A DNA stretch of 64,000 nucleotides from Sparassis latifolia (GCA_018466975.1 CM031563.1:620001-684000), one strand, 5' to 3'. Shown: positions 10,668 through 24,726, counted from the first letter of the stretch. The notes: generated from the sequence alone by a model not told the origin. Program-made: numbers and translations.

Positions 10668-11543
10668 ATGCCAATCCACCATGCCCAACGACAGCACATC
10701 ATATACTCCGTATGTTGTCTTCCGTCGTTTCACCAGGTCATCACTCACACCTCCGTCCAGCTGGATGCCCTCGTCTATCAGCTACACACCCTTTCCTTCC
10801 TCCTTTCGCCATCCATTTGGGCCTACCTCTGTCGTGTTTCTTCCCAGTTCCAATTCTCACGACCTCGGACACTCGATTCCAGCCGTACGCTCCGCTTCTG
10901 GTACTTGGTCATCGTGTTCTTCAACATCGGGAGCGTATGGTCGCATGCGGCGCAGGGTGCAGCCCACGGGAGATCAGTTATCCTCGACTTCGTCGGCCTG
11001 GGTACGCCTCGTTGCGCCTTCTATTTAAAACCGTGATGCTAATTATCTGCCTCCTTAGCGTACACTCCATCCAAGGCGCATCTGCTTTTCCTCGACTTCC
11101 TCATCATATTCCTCAACATGTTACTTGTCACAATCGCTTTCGAGACGTCGCTGTCATCAGCTATGCCGCCCAACACCCCCGACCCTCTTCTACCTTCAAT
11201 CACAACGTCGCCAATGCCACTCCTGGAGGAAACCCCGAAAAATGTGGACACACCATACGTGATTAATATCCGTCTGTCTACATTATTTTACCGCCTCAGG
11301 TATCCCCCTCCCCCCCCTCCTCCGCACGATTCTTCCACAGAAGACTTGCTTCCACTCCCTATCACTACATCGTGGCAGACAAGATCTGCTCTGGGGCTAC
11401 TATCACGCGCGAGGCAGGCAAGAACCCAAATCCGCGACGCCGCTATCGCGCGAGCTCGTCCCGCGGATACAGAGGCAGGTAGCAGTACAGTGGAGGAGAA
11501 TGTGAGAACCCCCGGTGGAATCGACACAGACAGTGGTACATGA
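10668..11543 (+). CDS. dsc4: DUF1746 membrane protein, Dsc4-like subunit of the Golgi Dsc E3 ligase
   Basis: Exons 10668-10709, 10761-11001 and 11059-11543 give 255 residues with consistent phases. Diagnostic DUF1746 blocks are present: HIIYSLDALVYQLHTLSFLL, then SLRFWY-type sequence (TLRFWYLVIVFFNIGSVW), SVILDFVGLAYTPSK, and LLFLDFLIIFLNMLLVTIAF. The membrane segments lie in the first 150 residues. The tail has a proline run followed by a basic, Arg-rich stretch. In fission yeast this family is a subunit of the Dsc E3 ubiquitin ligase complex, which handles membrane-protein degradation and SREBP processing at the Golgi. The family assignment is strong; the role here is inferred from it. The gene converges on the NDUFAF8-like gene. 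Confidence 0.8.
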
Positions 11544-11649
11544 TTGGTCATGACTCATAGCATTAACTTATCCGCTTTCCCTACTATTGCGTCGGGTATT
11601 AGTATTCTTGCTATCTGCTCGTCTGCTCGCAGGCCCCGCTTGTCATATA

Positions 11650-11900
11650 TCACCACTTGCGCTTCATCTGGTTCCCCATGTATAAGCTCCATATATACAT
11701 CTGGAATCGGCATCACATACTGCCTCACGAACACAAGCACCGAAACGAGTAAACTCCTCTTTGCAAGCGTCCTGTTTCACGTCCACGTAGGTGGCCAGGA
11801 TGCACTTGCCGTACGCGGATGCCTGCACAGAGCATGTGGTGGTGGAGTGCAAGGCCAAGCGGCGCAGTGGGGATAAAGACGACGTTGCTGCTGGTTGCAT
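11650..11900 (-). CDS. NDUFAF8: NDUFAF8-like twin CX9C mitochondrial protein
   Basis: Two exons, 11721-11900 and 11650-11667, joined across a GTATGT...CAG intron, encode only 65 residues. The second exon is 18 nt and encodes MKRKW plus stop. Two CX9C motifs are exact: C-SVQASAYGK-C and C-KEEFTRFGA-C, separated by a short loop. This is the twin CX9C fold imported and oxidised in the mitochondrial intermembrane space. Spacing and the AxAYGxC...CxxEFxxxxxC pattern match the complex I assembly factor NDUFAF8 (human C17orf89). Without the intron the frame would run on into an unrelated tail, so the spliced version is preferred. It shares 343 bp of upstream DNA with CSF1. Confidence 0.8.
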
Positions 11901-12243
11901 GAAGGTACTGGATGTTTGTAGTCGTCTGAGCTGGCGCTCGTCTGAGAGACTCCCGGGTCACGGCATGGGCGGCGACCGCGGCAGGGACACGCTAGAGATA
12001 GTCCACGTGACATGCACGTACCTTCTCAGTCCGCCGCATTGACCCCTTCAAGTTGATCAGTCTGACTTCTTCGTTTCACTCCTGGAGTTCCTCGACAAGA
12101 GGCCGATTTGGCATTTAAGCTGCGGAGGCGAAATCCTCGTCTGTTCCTCGCGCCTCAACTAGCAAGTTGCTGTTGCTTTCCTCGCGACGCGTTACCGCGA
12201 CATACCCGCACGCCCGCATGACACTTGATCTTCGTTGGAAACA
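11901..12243. promoter_or_regulatory. Divergent intergenic region NDUFAF8-like / CSF1
   Basis: 343 bp between two divergent start codons. It contains GC-rich pyrimidine stretches just before the CSF1 ATG but no recognisable core promoter element. Confidence 0.4.
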
Positions 12244-15200
12244 ATGCTGAACATCGTTTTATTGGTCACAGCCATCTGCATTGTGATTGTACTCATAGTC
12301 TACCTCTTCTTTTGGAATCGTGTCGTCGGATATATCTTTGGCCTAATAGCGCGACTCTTCTTCTGGAGTCAGGGAGAGTCGAGTGCGTGGGTGGATATTG
12401 GTGAGTCGTGCCGGTTAACGCAGTGTTACGATACTCGTCTTACATGTCACAAGGCGCAATACATTTCTCCATCCTTAGCGGGAGGATATTGTTCAAGGAT
12501 GTACGCTACCACACCAGCAACCAAACAATCAAGATTGTCAAAGGTCAGCTTAGTTGGCGGTATTGGATACGCAGGCCAGCGGAAGAAAAGGATATCAGTC
12601 ATACCCAAGTAGTCGGTGAAGAGAACAAGCGTAAGCCGTCTTATTCCGTCTTGCGCCACGACCAGTTCCCGACATTCTGAGTTTTGATTTAGTGAGAGGA
12701 CATGTCCCACTGCTGTGTCGCATTCATATGTCGATCCAGGGTTTGGAGTGGTTCATTTACAATAGGACGGCGGCGTATGACAACATTGCATCTCAGATGG
12801 AGTCAGAACTCATACCGTCCACTCCAGCACCCACACCGACCCACTTCAGCACTGAGGGAAGAGGACCCGTTCGGAAGATATTCAGCAGAAGCTCTGCAGT
12901 GCACGAAAGTAAGACATTGTTGTGATCATCGATTGCTTGTAGTGACGATGCCGTTGACAGCCTCGATATTTGGTCCTCCAGTATTCCTAGTGTCCTCCAT
13001 ATATAAGAGGATGCCTGCGTACATCAGACGGGTAGCTACATGGGCGACACACCAGTTGCCCAACTTCGACCTGACAAATCTCCTACCTGTGAGCATTGAG
13101 GCGACGAAAGCTGCTATTATTTGCGGTAATGCTTCCACTCCCAATCTTCTGGTGGCGGAATTCAGCAAGGCAGAGGGAACCTTCGGTGTCGTTCAGGTTC
13201 TTTTTATTCACACATCATCATGCATCAATGCACTGATTGTTATTGTAGGCGCGATCAAAGTACGACCTGTATAAGCAATTGTTCAACATCAAACTCCAAA
13301 ATGCGTCTGTCTGTTACGTGGAGAATGTCGACTACCGCAACCATATGACTACAGCCGGACAGCAGGTCCATGAACACATCAAGGGCTCTCGAGACCGCCC
13401 ACTGAGACAATCTTCATATCTCTCCTACTTGTCCTTCGAGAAGCTGTGGAATGATTTCAAGCTTTGGTCTGTGACATCCATGTCGGGACCGCGCACAAGA
13501 CTACTCGCCTTCATCGCAGTGTTGGTTCCTCACCTACCTACCACCTGGCCTTGGAGGCACGCACCCAAGAACACAGACGACGAAACTCCCCTGGGTGCGG
13601 ATTTCTCCACGTTGGAGTATGCTATCGAGCGCAAGGTCCTCGAGGCCCCAGAATTGGAGCTTATGTATTATGCCGATGTGGTTGGAGTTGTGCCGTCTCA
13701 TACGGAACAACAGCAGAACACCGAGGGACTTGATCCGTTCGACATTGGCAATGGTGACCTTCCGCCGGAGTGGGGTATGGACTTCGTCGTCAGAGGCGGA
13801 TACTTGCGGTACGGCCCATGGGCTGATCGTCAACGGTAAATCATTCCTCTGGCTACGACTTCTCTCTGATGATTTTGCGTAAGGTTGTTCCTGCATCACA
13901 CATTCTTTCCTCAAACATTCCACGACGTAGAACCAACGCAGCGTCTCACGCCCGGCGACAAACGGATGTGGACTGGTCTCAAGATTTTCATTGAGCTTCG
14001 AGACGGGGTTACTCTACAAATTCCATTCCGCGAGGCTTCTAAGGTGTGTTTATGGCAACTAGTTCTACCGCTGTTTCATGCTTGTCTTAGTGACTTACTG
14101 TTGAGTTAGGACTGGCAATGGGACGGAAAAGTTGAGGTGCCTAACAGACCACGAAAACGAGAGCCTGCTTCAATCCATGTCAGGGCTGGAGACAGTTCAA
14201 CAATCAGCTACATCGTCCCGATGGTAGCTGGACCATCAGGCTACGACTCCTTCTCAGAAGTACATTTGGATACTGTAACAGTTACTTCTAGTCTCAATGA
14301 CATCCGCTTGATAACTGCTGACTCGTGCAGGGTACGTATTTTCGTTTAAGCCTTACTTTCTCGGAAGGCAGATATTAACCATCTTCGTCAGCTGCAATGT
14401 CATCTCCCTTCACCTGTAAAATGGAATGATGAAAGGAAATGGACGTTTACCATATCGCTTCGCCAGACGTCGTTATTTCTCCTGCGCGATCACGTCAACA
14501 TGCTCACCGACCTGAGCAAAGACTGGAGTACAGGTCCACCCAGTGGCTACTACCGCTACATTCCCATGTTGTATGCCATCGATATCAAATTGCACAACTA
14601 CGAGCTCAATTTCTATGTAAATGATCACAATATCATCGACAAGCCTCTCATCAAGGAGGACAACTGTGGGCTTCTCCGTATTTGCTCATACCTTTTCAAC
14701 AGTAACATACGTCGTACACAGCTTTGCTGACACTACGAGGAACCCACATTCATAGTGGTATCCGAATCCCTTTCTTGAAGTATCGTCCAGATGCTACTAC
14801 CGTGTCCTTCTGGACAGAGGCTCCGCATGTAGCTGTCTCTTTGACTCTCCCGAGATGGAACATACACAGCTTCTTTCCTACGCCGAAGCGGAATAGCGTG
14901 GGGACAATAGGGCTCTTGCGCGTGGATGGTACTTATCAGTACCATGCGGAGGTCCGCGAAGACAATGTCGAGCAACTCAAGCTTGACATTTCGGTGAGTC
15001 ACTAATGGGAAGCAGCTGTACCTGAATTTCTAACTCATCTGTACTAAGGGACATGACGTTATCTACAGAGCCTTTGGATGGACCGTGCGGCACTTCATGA
15101 TCTTGCGAGACAATTACTTCGGGTCCTTCACTCATTTTTCGACGCTTTATGAATATCTGAAGAAGCGAAACGAGGATCATTTTGTTGGAGATCCAACAGA

Positions 15201-18200
15201 CTTGCAGTACAGGGAAGGAACGGTGAGAGATACTTCCCAAACCGCGTTGTTGTAGTTCATTGTGATAGATCCAACTCTCTCACAGTCAAACCCGTTAGAG
15301 GTCCAGGTTACTGTCTCTGTGGACCGAGGTTTGATCGTGCTTCCAACTGGATTACCAGGCTACGAGATGTATACTTCAGAACGAGCTTTCACACCGGACC
15401 CGGACGACATTGGGTCCTGTGTCGTTCTGAGCGTTCCAATGCTTCAGTTGCAGCTGCGGACCAATGATTATTACATGGGTGAGATAATATATATGTCACG
15501 TCGACTCACTCCATAACCTTTCTATCGTTTAGAAATGTCACTCAACGTGGATACCGTATCTGGTCACATTGAAGATTCTTGCATCGAAGAGCGTCTCTCT
15601 TTCTCATCGAACCCGAGCAACTCGAACGAGACGTTCGTGATCGATGGTGAACTACATTCTAATGGTCCATTGTGACATCTTTGACACTGGCTTCAGAGAT
15701 CGACATCGTTGCGAATAGATTGTTTGGACCGCGGCCCCGTACATCAACTTACGTTTGCGTCTGGGAGATCCATGTGGGCCATATCAGAGGTTTACTATCG
15801 GCATACGAAGGTCGCTTGCTCTCCGCTGCTGGCACTTCCTTTGGTTTGAACTTCACGGACGTTCTTAATGCTCCTGCCAAGGAGTTCGCTCTTCCTCTGG
15901 ACCCTGACGGTCAGTGCAAGGATTTGCTCTTCTTCTGGTTTCGTTGCAGAGACTGACATGTGGTTTAGCCACTTTCTTGAAGATCACAGTAGACACAGTC
16001 ACCATTGCTTGGCATGCTGGAAGTGCCGTCGCAGAATTGGCTTTTCCAGATGGACTTCGTTTCGACAGCAGCGACCTTGCGGGGAAATTTTACCGGAAAG
16101 TGACGAGTTTGCGTTTGCCCTGCGCATCAGTCAAGCTTTTTCTCAGCTCAAAGAAATCTTTGCCCATGTGGTACGAGGCATCAGAGGTACATTTTGACGC
16201 CAACCTAGATTTGTATTCCGCCCCTCTGGGCTGGCAAGAAGCGGCTCGTAGTCAGCTCGAATTCATTGCTCGGCAGGACGAACTCAGTGGTCGTGCAAGA
16301 TTTCTGTACTCTATCGACTTTGAGGACCTGCATGAGAAACTTTTATCAGGTATATTTCTATGCTCGGCCATACCCCTTGGCGTTGATCATGTGTGCAGAT
16401 CATAATTCTTCCGTTCATGGGTTCTATTTACCTCAACTTCGTTTACCGCTGTCATCGACAAGTGAACCTCGTCGCGGCCGTATGATGGATAGATCCCCCA
16501 GGTTGCAAGGTCCTCCTCCGCGGATATTCTCGTCACCTTTGACACAACAGTCAGAATCTGACTATGACGAGGGCATGTCCGAAATGGACCGCGATGCGCG
16601 TTTAGCGTAAGCATCGCCAGATTTGTATCTTCTCCAGGATCTCATCGTCTTGTACAGCAATTCTCGCCCTGCTGCAAGAACTATTGCCGAGCTGTATAGT
16701 GATGGCCGCGAAAGCTTATCTAGCGCAGAAGAATCTGATGACGAGGACTTGACAGACGCACGGGAATGGGATAGCGACTATTCGGATATCCTGGATGGTG
16801 AGTTGCGCCACGTGATTGCAGCAATCACTATTAACACGATGTAGATCTTCCTGTTGAGCCTGGTTGGCCTCCCCTCGCTCCGTGCAGCGTCCTCACCAAG
16901 CAATATGCGACACACTGTCTAACTCGGCCCTCCCTGTGGAACGGATCACCTTTCAGGCTCATGCGAGTGCGTCTCCGTTGATTTGCAATTGCACTTGCCA
17001 TTTATTTGACGGCGTGATTAGAACACATCTCCTCGACGATGGCGGATAACGACTGAGAATCCGGCGACCTCGCAAGATGGTAACGATGCAAGAGTCCCGC
17101 TCTGGGACGTACCCAGCCATCACTTGAGCGACGAGGTAGATACCACTATTTTCCGTATCGTCTGCAAGAACCCAGCGGACATACGAATTACACCTCTAAT
17201 CCTTCCTGTCGTCGCCGAACTCTTCAAAGACATGAACAGCCATGTACGCAATTGTGTGTTGATTTATCTGCTCATACCTGAACTATCTTTTAGCAATTGA
17301 GTCCTGAACTTCGTTTTGATGCAATCATGGCTAAGCTAGTCCAAACTATTCCATCTGATGCAGGGCGATCAACTATGTTTGACGTGCACGTCGCTTCCCT
17401 GCGGTTTGTTTCCGCGCAGGTTATATCGCCTGTTAGTCATTTGTCTGACGCCAGGGATGGCGAACAAAGGGCATTTCAGCCTACTTCACGGGGTATCTCC
17501 ACCCTTGAACTGCTGTTGGATTCCTGCCATATCAAGGGGGAAACTACAGAGCATCATCCACATGCCTCTGACGAGAGACATATGGCTGCCTCGCTCCAAG
17601 CACTCTCTCTCACCCTCAGAACAGAGCATGACGCTGACCCAGAGAAACCGGTCCCCCAATCGACATGCAAACTGGCCCTCGGTTCTAGCGATGCAGGACT
17701 GATCGAACAAGATTTTACATTATCTCTTGGATCTCTAGTCACAGAATTAGGACATGCAGCTCCCGACGCTGCATTTGCCACTGCAGATGTTATAGTAACT
17801 TGTGCTCAGGCAGTGATGGAGTTGCACAAGCATTTGTCTAGCCGCACTCCTGCACTGGACCAGCAAATTATTCACCAAGTTCTCAAGTATTCCCGTCAAC
17901 GGCCCGTCGTCGACCCTCTCTCGACGATTCAGCCTTCGTTTTTGGTCCAGAAAGGACGACCAGACAAATTACGCAAAAGCATCAGTTTCAAATTTCTGGT
18001 CTACTTGCGTAATTGTCTTCGACACCTGGAAGCGCCAGAGCGCCGCGCCATTCTAGCTTTGGAACCCGATCTGCAGTCGGGTATATCCTTGGACGATATC
18101 ATCTCTACATTGGAGAGTAACCATTTTAGTCTTGGGTTCGATGATGACGCCTCCAACCTTTCTCAGCAGTCCTTACTGCAGGAACTTTTCCCACATTCGA

Positions 18201-21200
18201 ATACTTTTTCGACACATCCCAAGAGTAGCCGCGACGCACTTCCATTTGTCGCAGCTTCAATACATTTGAAGTTAATCAAATTGTCGATCCTACATCCTGT
18301 CGGCAGGATCAGGAGCATTTTCTCCTTATGCCCATTGCTTATCGTTTTTCACATTGGATCTTCGTTGTTGCTGCAATCTTCTACGTCGAACCAAGGAAAG
18401 AATCATTCCAACATATTGAATGAACGTGGCAATATTCGGCGTATCAGCGTTTCAGTCTGCCTGGATAGGGTTACATCGACAATTTTTCCTCAGTCAATGC
18501 CCTTCATCCAGGTGCTTCTGCGTGCACAACGGCAATATTCTTTTAATCGCCGCCCTCAGCCAGGAGACGAGGATTCTTCCAGCATGGCCGTTCATACAAC
18601 ATCTCATCGCGTCTATATCACAGGCATTGTTGCTATACAGCAGGTGCACATCACAGCAGCGACCGACAACCTTAAAGTGGAGTATACCGCTGGTTGCCTG
18701 ACGTACGCCTCCACTTCCCTTCTGCATATTCCCTCGAATGGCCGTAACTCTGGGCGTATGTCCACCAATCATTCACTGATGTTTGAAGGATGGCTCTCCA
18801 GGCCTGTTCCGTTGCCGACTCGTCCAGGTCCAGGGAACACGCTGTTCTGGCTTCATTGAAACTTGAAAGGGGTAGAACCAATTGTGTATTGCTTCAGGAC
18901 TCTCAAACAAATCCAGCAATAAGGGTCATGTTCGGCTTGGAAAAGTTGCGAGTTAATGTTCCCCGCAGCGCCCTACGCCTCTATCGTTTTATTGAAGAGT
19001 GGAGAGCAGACTACCTTCCTGGTATCAATGCTACAATACAGGAAATACTCTCCGAGCTCCACGAGGAACCCGCGAGACCGCCCAAAATGTCTCCCCGGAA
19101 GTCTGCGACCTCCAAATCGCTTTCAATCCAGATGCAGATATCGCTTTCTTCCTTCCAGATAAATCTCCAGGTGATGCTGGGGACTTGGCTATCTTGGGAG
19201 ATATCGCAGATTGTTACTTTCTTAGCATCTCCAGGTAACGACAGCCGGAATGGTACAAATGCTTTTGGTTTGCAGATGGGACCGCATAGGTTTGGTATCT
19301 CATCCAAGACGCAGACAGTTGTGGACTCGGTGCCTAATGTGCGTCTGAAGCTGGAGCTCCCGATGTTCACATTGAGAGGAACCTATGACAAGACCGGTAT
19401 TCAAGGTCTGGCTTTGGTAGAGTTGTTTGAATTCAGCATGAAACCGTCCGATTGGGATACCGTGCTTTCCGTCCAGCAGAAGTCAGGTCAGGATTTCAAT
19501 GACCTTGTCCATCTCATTGAAGAAACTCGCCAGAGACGGACGCTCTCAAAGTCGGCGCCACCGAAGGGTAGTGCCCGGAAAGTCAGCGGTTCCTTCAGAA
19601 TGAAAGGTTTCCGCATTGGCCTTGAAGACCTTTCCTCTACGCTGTTGCTAGAGTGCGACGATATCAATGGAGGGCTTGAGAATATGACTGACCTAACGTG
19701 GCATCTCAAGCTGTCTGATCTGGCGTTGTCTCTGGCTTCTTCCACTGTCCGGGATACTCTAGACAGAGGTCATCGCTCTGCTTTCGTGACTGTTGACTTC
19801 CAAGCCAATATGGGACGACAACCGGCTGTCCTTCAGGGACAACTTTTGCAGATTGCGGTAACAAAGGTGCATGCAGTGATGCAACCGACCTCGATTGGTG
19901 AATTGGGTGACTTGGTCGATCATTTGCAGGTATGGAGCAGAATTGTTTACCTCAGAGAAAGCTCGTTCAATTGTAGTGTCCAGGCAGAAGTCCTCGTTCG
20001 GAAAGAGGAACGTGCAACTGAACTTGCAGATTTCAAAGAGAAGACGAGAAGTATTATGCGGTCGCTGGATGTCAAAATTGGAGATAAACAGCACCCCGAA
20101 TACTCCTGGTTGGATCACTACACTATCATAATATCAATCCGAAGTATTGGAGTAGCTTTCCCACTGGCATTCAATGGTGACTTACAGATGCCCCGATCTG
20201 GGAAGCAAGATGATGGTTCTGTAAGAGCGTTCTTACTATCGATCAAGTCGTTGCAATTCGGAACGCAACGCGGTGAGAGCGGACAGGCCACAATGAGGGG
20301 CTTTTCTTTTCAATTTGTCCCTCAGTACGTTCTGCCTGCGTGACACGAGCGATTCGTATAAGCTGATTCCCTATAGCTTCAGGCAGTCATTTGGCGGTGA
20401 TTTCTCTGGTGACAGTCATCAAACCCACAACAGACTGCTCTATCCAGAGGTGACCGCTCAATTACGTTCGGAACGGTTGGGCGCATCACGACGCATCCGC
20501 ATCGGAGCAGATGTCAGCGGCTTCGTACTGGATGTTGACTGTACCATTCCCGATTACATCTTTTCGTTGATAGATGTTTATCACCAGGGAAAGGATCGAA
20601 TGGGGCGGTTCACAAGTCACATACCTCGTTCTCCCATTTATACAGACTTGTCACCCCGGATTCAGAAAGCTACGGCGGGAATGCAGCAAAATGCTCTTCC
20701 GACGTCCAATATTTTCTTATCGCTGACATTTGCTAGCGGCAAGATCCTCATGCACAGCCCAGATTCGGACGTCGAATTTTTGCGAAGTTGGCCTACGCCT
20801 GCAAATTTTGGACCTACGATCTCTCAAATGATCGATCCTGGAGTAGAGGTGTTCAATTTACCGGTGGTATCAGTTTGGGGTGAATATCGCGCAAAGCCAG
20901 CGTCCCAGAAGTTGAGCGGCGATGCTATCGGTGTTGCAGGACCGTCTACTCTGATGTTCAAGGCCACCGTCCATTCTAGCCAAAATATTCTCAGACCCAC
21001 TTTGTTGCCATTTGTGACGGAGCTCGTTGATCATGTCGAGGACCGCTTCCGGTATAGCAGTCAAAGAAATACTCAATCGTCTCCCTTCCGTACGCACGTC
21101 GCACTCCCTTCCGTGTCTACAGAACAAACGTCGGAACATGTCCTCGATCCCGTCTCTGGTATGAAGATCAGCCTCAGCCTTCGCATAGATCAATCCAAGC

Positions 21201-23478
21201 TCGAGCTGACCTGCCAACCTGACGTCAATGTCATTGCTGGCGTCAATTGGAAGAGCGGAGGGTTTATCGTCAATATTTCACCAGGTACTAGAAGGGTTGT
21301 CTTCACCGGAAGTGTTGGCGGGCTGACTGTTAGCCTCAAACATGGGTTCCTGAGCGACGATTGTGTGAGGTTAGATGCGCGTAATCTCGCATTCAACATG
21401 ACTTTTGCCAAGATGGGAGGATTTACTGTCGACAAGACGACGAGTTCCATATCCGTGGTGCTTGATACGGAATTTTCAGGAAGTGTTCGTTTATCCCGGC
21501 TACAAGATGTCTTGTGCTTCAAAGCCGTATGGTTGGATCGTATCCCCGTTTTAACCGGGCAAATCATTAACACCCCTGAAAGGTCACCGGGATCTCCACG
21601 TAATCCCTCTAACGGAATATCGACCTCGAAGCCGGAGTTGACGACGGCTGTACTCCTGCGTCTTCGTCAGATACGACTGGACGCAGATCTCGGGCAGTCC
21701 ATCAGTCTTATCAAACTGAGTGTCAACAACATGCTCATCCGTAGCAGACTCAGCGAAGCCCGCTCTGAAATGTCTTTGTCTCTAGCAGAACTCTCCATAT
21801 TGGCATCTGGTAACATCTCTGGAGAAGCTACTGTGCCCAACTTCCTGTTCCAGACAGTTCGTAGGAAGGACAGTTCTGCTGGCAAGACGGGTAGAATGCT
21901 GGATTTGACTATGACCAGTGGAGGTCTGTCCATGATACTCGAGTCTGAGTATCAGAAACTCATCCAGTATCGGTAAGTATGGTTGGTGTACTTTAAATCA
22001 CTACTAATGACACTACTCACAGTGCGGAACCTGTCAAAGTCACAATATACGACGACTGGTCAAAACTCTCAGCAGAAGTTCCCGAACATGAGCGTCGCGT
22101 TGACGTCGCGTTCACTGTTTCAGGCACAGAAGTCATGGTTATCATGAATGTCGGCACCATCCCAAGATTGCTCTCTTATGCCAACAAGTTGACAGCGAAC
22201 CTAGACGCACAGCGAGAGGGTGCAAGCCGAGAATCGAAGGCCTTCAGGGTTGCTAGCTCGCCTAAACCGGACAATCCCTTGTCAGCTGTGGCAAACGCCA
22301 TGCTGAGGTCTACCCGCAGCCGACTGAAAGAGGCTGATACTACCTTACCATGCATCATACGTCAGCGTATGAGTCTTGACCTGGACTTGCTGCAACTGGT
22401 TGTTTTTCCGCGAGCAATGCGCGATCCGGATCTGGCTCAGTTCATTGGCCGGAATGTGCATGCTCGCCTTGACCGATTGGTTGAAAACAATGCCTTACCT
22501 TCCAGACGCGATCTCAAGCTTTCGTTCGCGTCAATTACTACGTCAAAGATCACGCAACTTAATCATGCCCTTGTTGCCAAAGAGAAAGTTGTCGAGACCA
22601 AGCGGTGGTTGTCGATGCTTGTCAAGGATGCTCCTGAGGCAATAATCTTTGGTTTGCCTTCCATGGACATACGTATGCTCAGTCATGAGAGCATTCAGAA
22701 TCAGAGGAGGGTGCTCGGATATGACTTCAGCAGCAAATTTACCATTAAGAAAGGCATCAAGGATTCCGAGGACATATACATCACGCTGAACATGTCCCTG
22801 TATTCTTGGCTCACGTTACTACGGAAAACCTTCGCTCGGGAAATGGAACAGGTGCAAGCAGCTGCGGACATACGAGCTGGCCCAAGCGCGCTGGTGCAGC
22901 AGGCAGCGATGAACCGCAGGAAAGCCCTGGACCCCCTTCTTATCCCTGCAGACAGACGGTCAGATATTCTATCGATGACTCCCGAACCTGTAGAGACTGT
23001 GAAACCGCGTTCTCCGCGAGGCCCTATCTCGCTGCCCCACTCGTATTCAACGCCGTCATTACCTGCGGCTCTTCGCTCGTCAGACGGAGGCCTCGGCTCT
23101 CCTGATCTCGTGGCTTCTCCGTTGAAGTTGCCGATCAGTCCCCCGTCGCTATCCAGGCCGACATATCCCGGGATGTCGACAACCTTCTCAGATACCCTGA
23201 CGGCTCTGCCGCTGCCCAAAACTACTACAACTCCTGGCATAATTTACGAACCGCACCACCGTGTTATTGAGCGCCTTACGATGCGACAGTTGGGTGAGGC
23301 TACACCTGACGTCATGCATCCATTCTTCATGAAGAAAGCCGGATTCAGCTTGGAAGATTCTTTACCACAATACGTGCACGAATACGCTACCATTCCTACG
23401 GAGAGCATCATGCACGTATTGTTAAAGTTATACAGTAAACAGTTAAGTGTAGACGATCTCACAAATACCCAAGTGTAG
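12244..23478 (+). CDS. CSF1: CSF1, bridge-like lipid transfer protein (BLTP1/Tweek family)
   Basis: One gene of about 11.2 kb, with about 20 introns, encodes roughly 3,300-3,400 residues (yeast Csf1 has 2,958). The ATG at 12244 starts an N-terminal membrane anchor (LNIVLLVTAICIVIVLIVY) followed by the family N-terminus (SAWVDIG, HFSILSGRILFKDVRYHT, GLEWFIYNRT). The C-terminus carries the conserved end (HPFFMKKAGFSLEDSLPQY, PTESIMHVLLKLYSKQL). First exons are 12244-12400, 12454-12630 and from 12693. Long exons such as 17297 to about 18702, 18789 to 20324 and a third ending near 21974 carry the bulk. The family forms long hydrophobic grooves that move phospholipids between the ER and other membranes and supports lipid supply for GPI-anchor synthesis. 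Near 18.7 kb the frame changes; an 86-nt intron (18703-18788) explains it. Confidence 0.92.
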
Positions 23479-23605
23479 CATATGTTTTCATGTTATAATC
23501 TCGGCGTGGAAAGGTGGGTTGGGATCGGACGGACATGGTTGGTAGGAACACATTGACATTACTCTATCGCATCAGGAAAGTGATGGGTAAAATTGACGTT
23601 AGCCA

Positions 23606-24599
23606 TTACTTGGTTGAACCCGAGCCACCGACATTGAAGACGCTGAGCAATGCGAAGCAACCATACAGAAGACCCACAGGGTATGCTACAAGGAATCGTT
23701 GATCTGACATGCGAAGCACGGCCACGAATATCGCCGAGGCCGCGTAGGTACACCAAAGTATCGATAGTGTGGAAAGAAGGTAGCCCAAAGTGCCACTAAA
23801 GAGACAGGGTTAGTAACAACATAAACAATATGAAGAATAAAAACCTACTCAAGCGTTACCATTACACTTACTGCGCCTACACCAACCATTGGCAGTAGGC
23901 AGTACCCCAGGACGGAAACAACGCGGAATGCGTCGATGGGGATCTCAGACATTAGGTTCAGTAGTACATAGATCGAGGCAGAGCCCAGCAGCCCAACCCC
24001 ATAGATGTATCCGAATTGGGGTTTGCCAGACTAGAGACAGCGACAGAATACCTTCAGTAACCGACATCGCACGCCGATAGTGACATGAGGAAACGTTGAC
24101 TCACGAACAGTAAGAATGTCCCGAAGCAAATGATAAAGAGGAGGGGCCCCGCCAAGTCGGCATCGTCCATGATTCGCTCGTCGACACGTCTGAGAGGATT
24201 GAGCACAGCCAGTGACTTCGCGCGAATGTGTGAGAAGTTAATTCCAAGCTCTATGAGATGTATTCAATCAGCTCCTGCATGTAGACACAAAGAATCAAAG
24301 TCACCTTCAAGCAATGGTGGTTCGCCCTCGAAACCACCCGTGCCAAACGCTGTCCACCACCCTCCTGCGGATTGGATGTTTCCTCCATAACCAGGAGGAA
24401 CTCCTTGCTGAGATATTGGACCCTGTGCACCTACGTTCCCTTCAAGGCTTGACCGCGAGCCGGGGTAGAAGGAGCTGCCAACGGGACTTGGCGCATAGAA
24501 TTGGAGCGGTACACCCTGCGACGTGCCTTGGTTTGGCTGCGTGTAGTACTGTCCCTGGGAAGAAGAGGCACCGTAAACGTTGTTGGTGTCCTGCCACAT
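23606..24599 (-). CDS. YIP1: YIP1/YIPF5-type Golgi membrane protein
   Basis: Four exons on the minus strand: 24305-24599, 24105-24250, 23849-24030, 23606-23795. They give 270 residues. The N-terminal half is soluble and rich in Gln, Gly, Tyr and Pro. Then comes the family signature PPLLEELGINFSHI and, from about residue 120, five hydrophobic segments (GPLLFIICFGTFLLF, YGVGLLGSASIYVLLNLM, VVSVLGYCLLPMVGVGAVSVM, LLSTLSILWCTYAASAIF, LLYGCFALLSVF). Yip1 binds Ypt1/Ypt31 Rab GTPases and Yif1 at the Golgi and acts in COPII vesicle biogenesis. I use the ATG at 24599; the frame stays open to an ATG at 24728, but that one would overlap the NSA2 start. Divergent from NSA2 with only 127 bp between. Confidence 0.9.
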
Positions 24600-24726
24600 A
24601 TTGTATAGAGTCCAGCAGAAACTTATGCTAAATGAACGGCAAACTTGATGGAGGACGTGGTGGATGCGTGGAACTCTGACCACGAGAGCGTTTCTCAAAA
24701 AGGAAAATCCTCTTTCTCCTGACGCC
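24600..24726. promoter_or_regulatory. Compact divergent promoter YIP1/NSA2
   Basis: Only 127 bp separate the two ATGs, so the two 5' leaders and promoters overlap or are very short. The stretch is moderately pyrimidine-rich on one strand. No TATA box is obvious. Confidence 0.5.

Noticed and set aside
18680..18835. Apparent frameshift in the middle of CSF1
   Set aside because: The two good frames are joined cleanly by an 86-nt intron (18703-18788) with a GTACGC donor, a CTGAT branch site 14 nt before the acceptor, and a resulting product (GCLT|MALQACS) that fits the family.
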